Origin: CAIYXB01 sp038146805
GTDB taxonomy: Bacteria; Cyanobacteriota; Vampirovibrionia; LMEP-6097
Assembly (NCBI GenBank): GCA_038146805.1
Contig: JAYQSH010000008.1
Coordinates: 1 to 64,000, forward strand
Length of the DNA: 64,000 nt
Direction: 5' to 3'
The stretch's first letter is position 1. Each line of letters begins with the position of its first letter. Positions 42,936 to 52,079 of this stretch are shown in pieces. The position numbers and the translations under genes are program-made. The notes beneath the pieces were generated by a model. It made no database searches and was not told the origin of the DNA. It saw nothing but the letters and a program-made list of their open reading frames with translations.

Positions 42936-44474
42936 ATGATCAAAGAAAAATATGATGTCATAATTGTCGGAGCAGGAATTGCAGGATTAAATTTAGCAAG
43001 GCAATTAGCTGACGCTGGCAAAAAAGTTTTTTTAGCAACAAAAGAAGCTGTAACAGAAGGTTCCTCTAAATATGCTCAAGGTGGCATTGCAGTTGCAAAT
43101 TTTGAAAGAAACCCAGATGCTATTAAAAGTCATATAGCTGATACTTTAAATGTTGCCTGCGGACTTGCTGATGAAAATGTAGTTGAAAATGTAATAAAAA
43201 AAGGCTGGAGTGAACTTAAAGAGCTACTAAGTTTAGGTTGTGAATTTGATGCAGACAATAATATTGAAGCTGCACATAGTGACAAAAGAGTTTTTCATAA
43301 TGGCGATGCTACTGGTAGAGAAATTATTCGAGTCTTACTTGATTGTGTTTCAAGATCACAAAAAGTTGATATCTCTCAAGGAACTGAAACTCTTAGTTTA
43401 ATAAAAGACCTTGCTGAAAACAAAATCATTGGTGTCAATTTTTCAAATATTGCTGGTGAATGCTATGATATTTTTGCTGATAATATTGTTTTAGCAAGTG
43501 GTGGCTATGCAGGACTGTACAAAGAACACACCTGCCCAAGTATACTCACTGGAGATGCAATTGCACTTGCCTATGACGCTGGAGCAAAGATTGAAAATCT
43601 AGAATTTGTACAATTTCATCCAACTGTTTTTATCAAAGGTAACTTTTTAATTTCTGAAGCATTGCGTGGTGCTGGAGCAAAACTTTTAAACAACAAAAAA
43701 GAAGCTTTTGCTCATAAGTTTCACAAAGATGCCGAGCTTGCCCCAAGAGATATTTTAGTAAAAACAATAAATATCGAAATGAAAAACCAAGCAGATGCAT
43801 TTGTATACTTAGATGCAACGATGATTGAGAATATAGAAAATAAATTTCCTAATATTTACAAATATTGTTTTGATAATGGTTTTGATATGAAAAAAGATTT
43901 AATACCAGTCAGACCAGCGGCACACTATTCTATTGGTGGAATTAAATCAAATTTATCAGGCGAAACTTCAATACAAGGTTTATATGTTTTAGGCGAAGCC
44001 GCTTCAAACGGTTTACATGGAGCAAATAGGCTTGCTTCAAACTCTTTACTTGAATGTGTGGTGATGGCTAGGTTTTTATCAAGTGTATTAATTGCAAAAC
44101 AAACAAATTTCAATTACGCTTCTGATTATGATTACTGCTCTAGTTACGAATTTATTGAAACTTTTCAAGAAAAAGAAAAATACAAAGAAAATTTAGAGGA
44201 TATTCGAACAGTACTTAGTAAAAATATTGGTATTGAAAGAAGACAAAAAACTTTACAGAGCACTTTAAAATATTTAGAATCATTGCCTAACTACAAAGAA
44301 AAAACTGTGGCAATTTTACTGTGCAAATCAGCTTTACAAAGAAAAGAATCAAGAGGATGTCATTTTAGAGTTGATGCACCAAAAACTCTTGCTCAATATA
44401 AACACTCAACTATTATTTCCAAAGATAAACAAGTACTAAAAAAAGCGGAGCCAAGTTTAGAGCTAAGCTCTTAA
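42936..44474 (+). CDS. nadB: L-aspartate oxidase
   Basis: Flavoenzyme making iminoaspartate, first step of NAD synthesis from aspartate. 512 residues. FAD-binding IIVGAGIAGLNLARQLADAG; SSKYAQGGIAVA; active-site HNGDATGREIIRVLL; FVQFHPTVF; LISEALRGAGAKLLN; RPAAHYSIGGIKSNLSGETS and LYVLGEAASNGLHGANRLAS. The ending ESRGCHFRVDAP is typical. nadA and nadC are not adjacent. Confidence 0.95.
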   Translation: MIKEKYDVIIVGAGIAGLNLARQLADAGKKVFLATKEAVTEGSSKYAQGGIAVANFERNPDAIKSHIADTLNVACGLADENVVENVIKKGWSELKELLSLGCEFDADNNIEAAHSDKRVFHNGDATGREIIRVLLDCVSRSQKVDISQGTETLSLIKDLAENKIIGVNFSNIAGECYDIFADNIVLASGGYAGLYKEHTCPSILTGDAIALAYDAGAKIENLEFVQFHPTVFIKGNFLISEALRGAGAKLLNNKKEAFAHKFHKDAELAPRDILVKTINIEMKNQADAFVYLDATMIENIENKFPNIYKYCFDNGFDMKKDLIPVRPAAHYSIGGIKSNLSGETSIQGLYVLGEAASNGLHGANRLASNSLLECVVMARFLSSVLIAKQTNFNYASDYDYCSSYEFIETFQEKEKYKENLEDIRTVLSKNIGIERRQKTLQSTLKYLESLPNYKEKTVAILLCKSALQRKESRGCHFRVDAPKTLAQYKHSTIISKDKQVLKKAEPSLELSS

Positions 44475-44494
44475 TATAGCTTATAATAGAGATC

Positions 44495-45940
44495 ATGACT
44501 GAGGTTATCACACGAATTGCACCAAGTCCAACAGGTAATTTACACTTGGGAACGGTACGCACGGCATTGTATAATTTACTTTTTGCAAAAGCACATAATG
44601 GTAAATTTTTCTTTAGATTAGAAGATACTGACAAACAAAGAAGCACAAAAGAATTTGAAGAAGAAATTATTAATGGTTTTAAATGGCTTGGTATTTCTTG
44701 GGATGCACCTGAAAATTTAGAACATGAAAATGGCATGCTAAGACAATCAAAAAGAGAAGCTAGACACCATGAATTAATTAAAGATTTATTAGAGAAAAAG
44801 CTTGCCTATAAATGTTTTGCAAGCCCAGAAGAATTAGATGCATTACGCGCCTCACAAAGAAAAAACAAAGAACCTGAAGGTTATGATAATCGATCAAGAA
44901 ATTTAACTGCTGCAGAAATAAAGACTTATGAAGAACAAGGATTAAAATATGTAATAAGATTAAACCTTGGCTTAGATAGAGATATCAAATGGGATGATTT
45001 AGTTCGTGGACCTATGTCTATTAACACAAAAGACTTAGGCGGTGATCCTGTTATTCAAAAATTTAATGGACAAGTTTTATATAATTTTGCTGTTGTTGTA
45101 GATGATAATGATATGCAAGTAAGCCATGTAATACGTGGTGAAGATCACTTAACAAACACAGCAAAACAAATTGCCATATACGAAACACTAAACTTTCCTA
45201 TTCCAAATTTCGCACACTTACCTTTAATATTTACCAAAGACAAACAAAAACTCTCAAAAAGAAAACATGGTGATATAGCAGGGGTTGATAAATACAAAAA
45301 AGAAGGCTATCTAGCTCAAGCACTAAATAACTATTTAGTTGCAACAAGTTATACAGACACACAAAACGCTGAAAGAGAGGTTTATACTCTTGAAGAATTA
45401 AAAGAAAGTTTTGCACATCAAGGTATTTCAAAAAGCCCTGCCATTTATGATATTCAAAAACTTAATTGGTTTAACCGAGAATATATAGCAAAGCTAAGCA
45501 ATGAAGAGGTTTTTGACTTATGCAAAAACTTTTTAACATACCCGCTTGCAGAAAAATTTGCCCCAGAGCAATTAATGCAGTTGCTTGAAGCGATTAGAGG
45601 CAACTTAAACAATTTTTCTGAAATAAATAATGAAGTAAATTATTTTTTTGTGATGCCTGAAACAGCAGAGAAGCTCAAAAAATTTCTTGTTGAAGGCAAA
45701 AATCTTTTAGAACAATTAGTAAACAATATCGAAGCGGATTTATATGATTTTTCATGTGCACAAGCACTAAAAAACTCTATAAATGAGCTTGGTACCTCTA
45801 TGGAACTGTCTGGAAAAGCTTTGTTCTTTCCGATTAGAATAGCCTTAAGCGCTAGGTCAGCTGGACCAGATTTAGGCTTAATCATGAAATTTTTAGGCAA
45901 AACAGAAGTGCTTACTAGGTTAAAAAAAGCCATAAGCTAA
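44495..45940 (+). CDS. gltX: Glutamyl-tRNA synthetase
   Basis: Class I synthetase, 481 residues. The HIGH motif is APSPTGNLHLGTVRTALYN and the KMSKS loop KDKQKLSKRKHGDIAG. FRLEDTDKQRSTKEFEEEI and VVVDDNDMQVSHVIRGEDHL are the catalytic-core blocks. The C-terminal anticodon domain ends DLGLIMKFLGKTEVLTRLKK. It may also charge tRNA-Gln (non-discriminating), as in most bacteria without glnS; not decidable here. It follows nadB by 20 bases. Confidence 0.95.
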   Translation: MTEVITRIAPSPTGNLHLGTVRTALYNLLFAKAHNGKFFFRLEDTDKQRSTKEFEEEIINGFKWLGISWDAPENLEHENGMLRQSKREARHHELIKDLLEKKLAYKCFASPEELDALRASQRKNKEPEGYDNRSRNLTAAEIKTYEEQGLKYVIRLNLGLDRDIKWDDLVRGPMSINTKDLGGDPVIQKFNGQVLYNFAVVVDDNDMQVSHVIRGEDHLTNTAKQIAIYETLNFPIPNFAHLPLIFTKDKQKLSKRKHGDIAGVDKYKKEGYLAQALNNYLVATSYTDTQNAEREVYTLEELKESFAHQGISKSPAIYDIQKLNWFNREYIAKLSNEEVFDLCKNFLTYPLAEKFAPEQLMQLLEAIRGNLNNFSEINNEVNYFFVMPETAEKLKKFLVEGKNLLEQLVNNIEADLYDFSCAQALKNSINELGTSMELSGKALFFPIRIALSARSAGPDLGLIMKFLGKTEVLTRLKKAIS

Positions 45941-46054
45941 AACACTTTTTATTAAGTTCTAATACAAATAATGTATAAAGATAAAATCATAGTAATACTT
46001 TTGATTTAGGCTTTATTTGTTTTTAAAAAGGATTATGATTACTATGGTGAATTT

Positions 46055-46726
46055 ATGAAAACCCTTTATACAGTTTTATTGATATTGATTCTTTTTCCAC
46101 AAATGGCTTTTACAAAAAGCTATAAATTAAAAGCAACTAATTATTATTCTATGCTTTCAAGTTTAGATACTAGAGTAGTTGAACTAAACGGAGATGACAT
46201 AAAGTTAAAAGTTTTTGAGCTTGCAAACAAAGAAAAATCTCCCTACCCTATAGGATCAGAATTCGTTGGTAAAATTACAAAAAAGAAAGCTCCTAAAAGA
46301 TTTTATAGAGATGAATATTGGATGGTACAAATCTCCAAAGTAGTATACCCAGATGGTTCTATAAAAAATGATGATTTAAAATTTAAAATTCACCCAAGAC
46401 CATTTATCAATTCAGAAAGAATTTTTGTAAGTACAGTTGATGTTGCAGCGTTTACACTTGGAGTTGTTTTTGATGCAACAATAGTTGGCTTACCAGTTTC
46501 AAGAGGTGGCTATGGAATTTTGTATAGTAGCTTAGAAGTAAAGCACAGAAAAGAAAATACTTCAAAAACAAAAGCTGCCATAGTTGGTTTTGCAAAAGGT
46601 TTAGTTTTTCCAATTCCACAATTACTTGCTAAAGGTAAAGATCTGGAAAAACTTACTTTAGGGTCACATATTTATATAGCTAAAGAAGGTCGCGGCAAAA
46701 GTATCGACGCTTATTTAAGAGTTTAA
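46055..46726 (+). CDS. Exported hypothetical protein, 223 aa
   Basis: Not recognised. A signal peptide (LYTVLLILILFPQMAFTKS) is followed by a beta-rich region (YKLKATNYYSMLSSLDTRVV; FVGKITKKKAPKRFYRDEYW; MVQISKVVYPDGS) and a hydrophobic, Gly-rich stretch (VDVAAFTLGVVFDATIVGLP). The end SHIYIAKEGRGKSIDAYLRV is again strand-like. The order resembles periplasmic or outer-membrane-associated proteins. It converges on ddl with a 12-base overlap. Confidence 0.65.
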   Translation: MKTLYTVLLILILFPQMAFTKSYKLKATNYYSMLSSLDTRVVELNGDDIKLKVFELANKEKSPYPIGSEFVGKITKKKAPKRFYRDEYWMVQISKVVYPDGSIKNDDLKFKIHPRPFINSERIFVSTVDVAAFTLGVVFDATIVGLPVSRGGYGILYSSLEVKHRKENTSKTKAAIVGFAKGLVFPIPQLLAKGKDLEKLTLGSHIYIAKEGRGKSIDAYLRV

Positions 46727-47689
46727 ACTTATAATTTCAACTAATTTTTCATAGCTAATATTTGCATGCAAGGCTTGGGCAGGCGCATCGCTAAGTTCTG
46801 TCATACCAGGCAGAGTATTGAGCTCTAAAATAAATGGCTCTTTGCTTGCCTTATCAACCAGAAAATCAATACGAGCAAGCCCACTTAAATCAAGTGCCAG
46901 ATAGGCTTTTAGTGCTAGTTGATGAATCTGCTCTTGTAATTTTTGTCCAAGACTAGCAGGTAAAATAAACTCAGTCATACCTTTTGTATATTTTGCTTCG
47001 TAGTCATAAAATTCTTTTTTAGGTCTAAGTTCTAATAAGGGTAAAGAAATAAGATTATGTTCTTTATCAATATAAATATACTCTTGATTTTGCAAATCAA
47101 GATTTAATGGATTATTTTCAATATCATAATTAATAATAGAAGCAGTAAGTTCAAAACCTTTTACAAATCTTTCTATTAAATACTCAGAAAGATCAATTGA
47201 GTTTTGTGCAACAAAATTTTGCAACTCAATTTTTGAGTTAAATTTTTCAATCCCCACACTGGATCCCTCACAATTAGGTTTTAATATATATTCATTTTCA
47301 ACCAAATTCTCAAGATTACTATGTGAAGTTAAAATTGGTAATTCATTTGCAAATAAAATCTGTTTAGTCTTCTTTTTGTTCATGCAAATTGCACTTTGCA
47401 TGACACGAGCACCTGTATAAGGAAGCTCTATCATCTCTAAAAGCCCCTGTAAACAACCATCTTCTCCATATCTACCGTGAGTTGTCAGAAATGCAAGATC
47501 ATAATTATTAGTTTTATGTTTTTCCACTAATTCAATAATTGAATCTGTGTTTTTGAGATCAAATAATTCTATGTTTTTATAGTTCAATTTTTGAAAAGCG
47601 TTAAAAACATTATTACCAGAACGTAAGGCAACTTCTCTTTCATTGGAAAAACCACCAGTTAATATTATGATTTTTTTTTCTGTAAACAT
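46715..47689 (-). CDS. ddl: D-alanine--D-alanine ligase
   Basis: ATP-grasp ligase for peptidoglycan precursor synthesis, 324 residues. GGFSNEREVALRSG is the N-terminal Glu loop; THGRYGEDGCLQGLLEMIEL, with PYTGARVMQSAICMNKKKTK, is the central block; KPNCEGSSVGIEKF binds ATP; and LARIDFLVDKASKEPFILEL with NTLPGMT is the metal/substrate site. It starts two bases after bioB in the minC-minD-minE-bioB-ddl run. Confidence 0.94.
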   Translation of the reverse strand: MFTEKKIIILTGGFSNEREVALRSGNNVFNAFQKLNYKNIELFDLKNTDSIIELVEKHKTNNYDLAFLTTHGRYGEDGCLQGLLEMIELPYTGARVMQSAICMNKKKTKQILFANELPILTSHSNLENLVENEYILKPNCEGSSVGIEKFNSKIELQNFVAQNSIDLSEYLIERFVKGFELTASIINYDIENNPLNLDLQNQEYIYIDKEHNLISLPLLELRPKKEFYDYEAKYTKGMTEFILPASLGQKLQEQIHQLALKAYLALDLSGLARIDFLVDKASKEPFILELNTLPGMTELSDAPAQALHANISYEKLVEIISLNS

Positions 47690-47691
47690 TT

Positions 47692-48645
47692 TTAAGACAT
47701 TATTTCCATGCCAAGTTTTTCCATCATAGATTTATCTTTGTCTTTTCCTTGTAAAGGAGTTGTTAAAAGCTTTTCACCGGTATGTATACTATTAGCTCCA
47801 GCAATAAAACAAAAAGCTTGCAAACTTTCTTTCATCATATTTCTACCAGCAGAAAGTCTAATACGAGTTTTTGGCATAAAAATTCTAGTCGTCGCAATTA
47901 AACGCACCAAGTCAATTTCATCAATTGGATCAGCCGCTTCAAGTGGTGTACCTGCAATAGGAACCAAAACATTGATTGGTACGGAAGAAGGTTGAGGATC
48001 CATTTTCACTAAAGTTTCAAGCATTGATAACCTATCATCTAACTGCTCACCCATTCCTAAAATACCACCACAACACACTTCTATACCTGCATCTTGCACG
48101 TTTTTGATGGTGTCTAATCTATCTTGAAAAGTTCTTGTTGTTATCACTTGAGCGTAAAAATCTTCAGAAGTATCAATATTATGGTTATAACTATGTAAAC
48201 CAGCTTCTTTAAGCTGCTGTGCTTGTTCTTTGCTTAGCATACCAAGAGTAACGCATGGCTCCATTTGCATTTCTTTTACTTCTTTAACCATATTCAAAAC
48301 TTGAGTAAATTGCTCATTATTCGGAGCCTCTCTCCAAGCCGCCCCCATACAAAAACGAGTAGAACCATTAGCTTTAGCCTTTCGTGCTTCTTCTAAAACT
48401 TTTTCAGTGTCGCTTAGAGGCTCATATTGTAAACCAGTATTATTGCGAGCAGATTGTGAACAATATTTACAGTCTTCAGGGCATGCACCAGTTTTAATAC
48501 TACTCAAAGTACAAAATTGAACAGAATTTTGATTATTGTTTTCTCTATGAACACTTTGAGCCTGAAAAATTAAATCAGGTAAGGCTAGGTGATAAATCTT
48601 TTTTATTTCTTCTTGAAGATTTTGCTTTTGTGTTAGTGTCTGCAT
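47692..48645 (-). CDS. bioB: Biotin synthase
   Basis: Radical SAM enzyme inserting sulfur into dethiobiotin, 317 residues. The SAM-cluster motif is CPEDCKYCSQSARNN (CxxxCxxC). LPDLIFQAQSVHRENN and STRFCMGAAWREAP then YNHNIDTSEDFYAQVITTRT are diagnostic. RIRLSAGRNMM supplies the Arg ligand of the [2Fe-2S] cluster, and the end ANSIHTGEKLLTTPLQGKDK fits. Its first 71 bases overlap the 3' end of minE in another frame. The overlap is needed to include the conserved N terminus. Confidence 0.95.
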   Translation of the reverse strand: MQTLTQKQNLQEEIKKIYHLALPDLIFQAQSVHRENNNQNSVQFCTLSSIKTGACPEDCKYCSQSARNNTGLQYEPLSDTEKVLEEARKAKANGSTRFCMGAAWREAPNNEQFTQVLNMVKEVKEMQMEPCVTLGMLSKEQAQQLKEAGLHSYNHNIDTSEDFYAQVITTRTFQDRLDTIKNVQDAGIEVCCGGILGMGEQLDDRLSMLETLVKMDPQPSSVPINVLVPIAGTPLEAADPIDEIDLVRLIATTRIFMPKTRIRLSAGRNMMKESLQAFCFIAGANSIHTGEKLLTTPLQGKDKDKSMMEKLGMEIMS

Positions 48646-48925
48646 GGTTAGTAAGAGTTCCTCTGTTTAATAATGGCACTGTCGCTGAGATAAATGCTCG
48701 TCTATTACCTTGAGATTTTATCATACACTCCGCCGATTCGCTATCTATATCAAAATATTTAGAAGCGACCTTCAAAAGCTCTAACTTCATTTCCTCAACG
48801 ACCGCTGGCGGCATTTGATATCTATCATGCACAACCATAAGCTTCATTCGATTAGCGGCGATATTGCCACTTGCCTGAGCTTCGTCATTATTACCAAATA
48901 TCCAGTTAATTATATTTTTAATCAT
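48575..48925 (-). CDS. minE: Cell division topological specificity factor MinE
   Basis: Drives pole-to-pole MinCD oscillation by stimulating MinD ATPase. ANRMKLMVVHDRYQMPPAVV is the MinD-binding/anti-MinCD region; the later dimerisation domain includes LLKVASKYFDIDSESAECMI and FISATVPL. At 116 residues it is longer than typical (80-95), because of a charged tail (TNTKAKSSRRNKKDLSPSLT) that lies entirely in the overlap with bioB. It starts 11 bases after minD. Confidence 0.93.
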   Translation of the reverse strand: MIKNIINWIFGNNDEAQASGNIAANRMKLMVVHDRYQMPPAVVEEMKLELLKVASKYFDIDSESAECMIKSQGNRRAFISATVPLLNRGTLTNHADTNTKAKSSRRNKKDLSPSLT

Positions 48926-48936
48926 TTTTTTTCACC

Positions 48937-49740
48937 CTACGCAAATATAGCCTTTAATTTTTTCAAGAACCCTACTTTTTTGTTTAAATCCATAAAAGGA
49001 ACTTTTTCACCTAAAATTCTTTTTGCAATATTTCTATATGCCTGACCAGCGGCTTTGTTTGAATCAAGTAAAGCCAAAGGTTCACCTTTATTTGTTGAAA
49101 TAACAACATCCTCATCATCAGGAATCAAACCAATTGGATCAATAGCTAAAATTTCTGTTATATCTTCAATAGACATCATTTGATGAGTTTCAATCAAACC
49201 CGGTTTTACTCTATTAACAATTAATCTAACAGCTCCAATTTGTTCTTTACGAGCTTCAAGTAAACCCACAATGCGATCTGCATCTCTAACAGAAGACATT
49301 TCAGGAGTAACTACAACAAGTGCCTCATCAGCACCAGCGATACTATTTTGAAAACCAGATTCAATACCAGCAGGACAATCAACAAGAACAATATCAAACT
49401 CTTCTTTTAATTCATTTATTAACCCTAAAACTTGCTCTGCATTGACAGCAGTTTTATCTCTAGTTTGAGCCGCCGCCAACATACATAAATTTGGTACTTT
49501 TTTATCTTTTACAAGAGCTTGCTTGAGTTTACATGTACCTTCAATTACATCAACTAAATTGTAAACAACTCTATTTTCTAAACCCATTAAAATATCAAGG
49601 TTTCTAAGCCCGATATCCATATCCATCACACAAACTTTTTTACCCAAAGAGGCTAAGGCAGCACCAATATTTGCTGTTGTTGTAGTTTTACCAACTCCAC
49701 CTTTACCTGATGTTACTACTATTACTTTTGCATTTCCCAT
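48937..49740 (-). CDS. minD: Septum site-determining ATPase MinD
   Basis: Membrane-associated ATPase that recruits MinC. 267 residues. The deviant Walker A is VTSGKGGVGKTTTTANIGAA; DMDIGLRNLDILMGLENRV and LVDCPAGIESGFQNSI are the A' and B motifs. The C-terminal amphipathic helix (VGFLKKLKAIFA) is the membrane-targeting sequence. Middle gene of minCDE. Confidence 0.97.
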   Translation of the reverse strand: MGNAKVIVVTSGKGGVGKTTTTANIGAALASLGKKVCVMDMDIGLRNLDILMGLENRVVYNLVDVIEGTCKLKQALVKDKKVPNLCMLAAAQTRDKTAVNAEQVLGLINELKEEFDIVLVDCPAGIESGFQNSIAGADEALVVVTPEMSSVRDADRIVGLLEARKEQIGAVRLIVNRVKPGLIETHQMMSIEDITEILAIDPIGLIPDDEDVVISTNKGEPLALLDSNKAAGQAYRNIAKRILGEKVPFMDLNKKVGFLKKLKAIFA

Positions 49741-49790
49741 TATTTTTTCCCTGATTTATGTTGTAAATATTTAATTTTATTAGCGATATT

Positions 49791-50498
49791 CTAGAAATAT
49801 CTTTTTACTATTATGTCATTGTTTTCAATTTTGACAAGTTCCGGAACTTTAATTCCACCCTTTTTTTTATCTTTTGAACGAATTTCTTTAAAAGCAGCGA
49901 CCTTGTCGGCAATTCTAATTTGTCCCCCAGAAAGATCCATAGTAATCACTTTTGCTTCACGGTCTCCATCCGCACCAGCATGCACAATACCACGCAAAGT
50001 ACCCCAAATAATGACATCACCTGCGGCAATGATTTCAGCAGAAGGATTAACATCACCTACTACACAAACATTACCCGGATATCTAATAAGTTGGCCAGAT
50101 CGTAAATTAGATTCTACATAAAGCGTTTCTGGTAAGACACTAGTATTTAAAATTTCTTGTTTTTTAGAATCACTTTTTTCTTCAGCACTCATTGGCAAAT
50201 TTTGCACTTTATTATCAATAAGTGACTCTGTCGATTCAAACGAGTCTACAACTGCTTTTAAAGAAATATTTTCATGGTTCAATTCTGTTTGAATCGATCT
50301 AATAGTAGTATCAAAATTTTCGTCATTTTTAAATTCTGGATTAATAATTATAGAAACAGAAGATCCTGAAAGAAACATAGAAAGATCACGAGCTTGTTCT
50401 TGAAAATCTCTTAGAAAATCTAATGAACTTAAATTTTCATTTCTAAAATCTAAAAAAGTTCCCTTTTTATTTTTTTTAATTGGAATTTGAGTGAGCAT
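49791..50498 (-). CDS. minC: Septum site-determining protein MinC
   Basis: FtsZ assembly inhibitor. The C-terminal beta-helix domain is clear: SGQLIRYPGNVCVVGDVNPS, then AEIIAAGDVIIWGTLRGIVH and AGADGDREAKVITMDLSGGQ-IRIADK. The N-terminal FtsZ-binding domain (about 90 residues) is more diverged. The frame extends upstream to a TTG at 50582, but similarity begins near MLTQIPIKKNKKG, so I chose the ATG at 50498; ATG 50525 is the alternative. First gene of the min operon. Confidence 0.9.
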   Translation of the reverse strand: MLTQIPIKKNKKGTFLDFRNENLSSLDFLRDFQEQARDLSMFLSGSSVSIIINPEFKNDENFDTTIRSIQTELNHENISLKAVVDSFESTESLIDNKVQNLPMSAEEKSDSKKQEILNTSVLPETLYVESNLRSGQLIRYPGNVCVVGDVNPSAEIIAAGDVIIWGTLRGIVHAGADGDREAKVITMDLSGGQIRIADKVAAFKEIRSKDKKKGGIKVPELVKIENNDIIVKRYF

Positions 50499-50636
50499 AA
50501 AATAGATTTTATCTTTATAATGCATTTCCAGCAAACAAAAAATAAACTTAGTTTTTTGGGTACTCGAAAGCCTTGTTTTCAAAATTTATTAACAGCACCT
50601 AGACACAGTTTAAACTTATAATTACAATATATCTTA

Positions 50637-51734
50637 ATGTTTGATAAAAAAGAACACAAAAAAAGTATTGATTATACAATTGCACTAGTCAATGTGATTT
50701 TGTGGTTAGTTATTATTGCCATATCGGTAAAATTAGCTTCGTATATCAAAGAAATCCTCTATTCATTTGCAACAGCGATTTTGATAAATTATCTTTTTGC
50801 TAAACCGGTAGATTTTTTAACAAGGTTTATTAAGTACAGATTTATTTCTGTCTTTATGATTTTAATAAGCTTTATTTCAGTGATTTCCATTGCTATTGCT
50901 TACTTAGTTCCGACCATTATCACGCAAACCATTGCCTTAAAAAATAATATCCCCAAAATAGTCGCAAAATTAGATGTGTTTTTGTTTAATCTATCAAGCT
51001 TTTTCGAACATTACCAAATCGAGATTCCATTTGCAGATTTTAACCGAATAGAACTTTTAAATTCATTATTTAAATACGCTCCAAAGCTTGACTACAGTGA
51101 GATTAGTAATATTGCAAGTGATTTATTTTTTGGTTCAGTTTTTGCTGTGATCTATGTATTCTTAACATTAATAATAAGTTTTTATTTGTTAATAGATGGT
51201 GAGAGAGCTTGGCAAATGTTTTTATTACCATTTACAAAAAAACTTAGTAAGCATTTAATATCGATCAAAGAAAAGATTGACGAAAAACTTAATTCATTTT
51301 TATTTGGTCAGTTCCAAATTGCAACGATGACAGCCTTAGTGATGACCTTTACTTATTTGTTTTTAAATTTACCATATGCGATTATTTTTGGTTTAGCTCA
51401 ATTTTTAGAAATCATTCCAGTAATTGGAACTTGGATCGCCATCGTACCTTGTGTAATTATTATTAGCTTAACTGCTGGTGTTTACAAAGGATTAATTGCC
51501 TTTGCCGTATATATGTTTTATTCACAAGTAATCAGAGATAACTTTGTTACACCTCGTATCATGGGCTCAAGTCTTGGATTTCACCCTCTTGCAATTTTTC
51601 TAGCTTTATTAATGGGAGCACAACTTGGAGGCATCGCAGGAGTAATATTAGCAATTCCAATACTCGCTGTAATTACTTCTATCATTGATTACAACTTAGA
51701 ACTTTCTAGACTTAAAGTGAATGCTTTAAGTTAA
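50637..51734 (+). CDS. AI-2E family (PerM-like) membrane transporter
   Basis: 365 residues and about seven to eight membrane helices. The family architecture is present: N-terminal helix pair, a long extracytoplasmic segment (about 95-155), then FVTPRIMGSSLGFHPLAIFLAL-type and GLAQFLEIIPVIGTWIAIVP blocks. Members have been linked to autoinducer-2 export, Na+/H+ exchange or permease roles; the substrate here is unknown. It is divergent from minC. Confidence 0.88.
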   Translation: MFDKKEHKKSIDYTIALVNVILWLVIIAISVKLASYIKEILYSFATAILINYLFAKPVDFLTRFIKYRFISVFMILISFISVISIAIAYLVPTIITQTIALKNNIPKIVAKLDVFLFNLSSFFEHYQIEIPFADFNRIELLNSLFKYAPKLDYSEISNIASDLFFGSVFAVIYVFLTLIISFYLLIDGERAWQMFLLPFTKKLSKHLISIKEKIDEKLNSFLFGQFQIATMTALVMTFTYLFLNLPYAIIFGLAQFLEIIPVIGTWIAIVPCVIIISLTAGVYKGLIAFAVYMFYSQVIRDNFVTPRIMGSSLGFHPLAIFLALLMGAQLGGIAGVILAIPILAVITSIIDYNLELSRLKVNALS

Positions 51735-51755
51735 ATAATTCAAATAGCAAAATCC

Positions 51756-52079
51756 TTAATAAATAGCAACATTAGAATCAATCTCTTCTGACCATTGATG
51801 TATACCACCACTAAGATTGATTAGGTTAGTATATGCAAAGTTGTCTTGCAACCACGCAATAACTTTTTTACTACGACCTCCATGATGACAATGCACAATA
51901 ACTTCTTTGTCTTTTGGAATTTCTTGATATCTTTCCGGAATATCTCCCATTGGAATTAGCTGGGCTTCAATATTACAATATTGATACTCATCTGGGTTAC
52001 GAACATCTATCAAAACAAAATCTTCTTTGTTATCAATTTTATTTTTTAATTCTAAAACTGTAATTTCTTTTATTTCCAT
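51756..52079 (-). CDS. Rhodanese-like sulfurtransferase domain protein
   Basis: 107 residues, a single rhodanese domain. LIDVRNPDEYQYCNIEAQLI is the CDC25/rhodanese entry motif. The active-site loop VIVHCHHGGRSKKVIAWLQD has the catalytic Cys, and NLSGGIHQWSEEID ends the domain. It probably carries sulfur as a persulfide in the cytoplasm, or acts as a sensor. It overlaps the histidine kinase stop by one base, so it is co-expressed with that kinase. Confidence 0.9.
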   Translation of the reverse strand: MEIKEITVLELKNKIDNKEDFVLIDVRNPDEYQYCNIEAQLIPMGDIPERYQEIPKDKEVIVHCHHGGRSKKVIAWLQDNFAYTNLINLSGGIHQWSEEIDSNVAIY

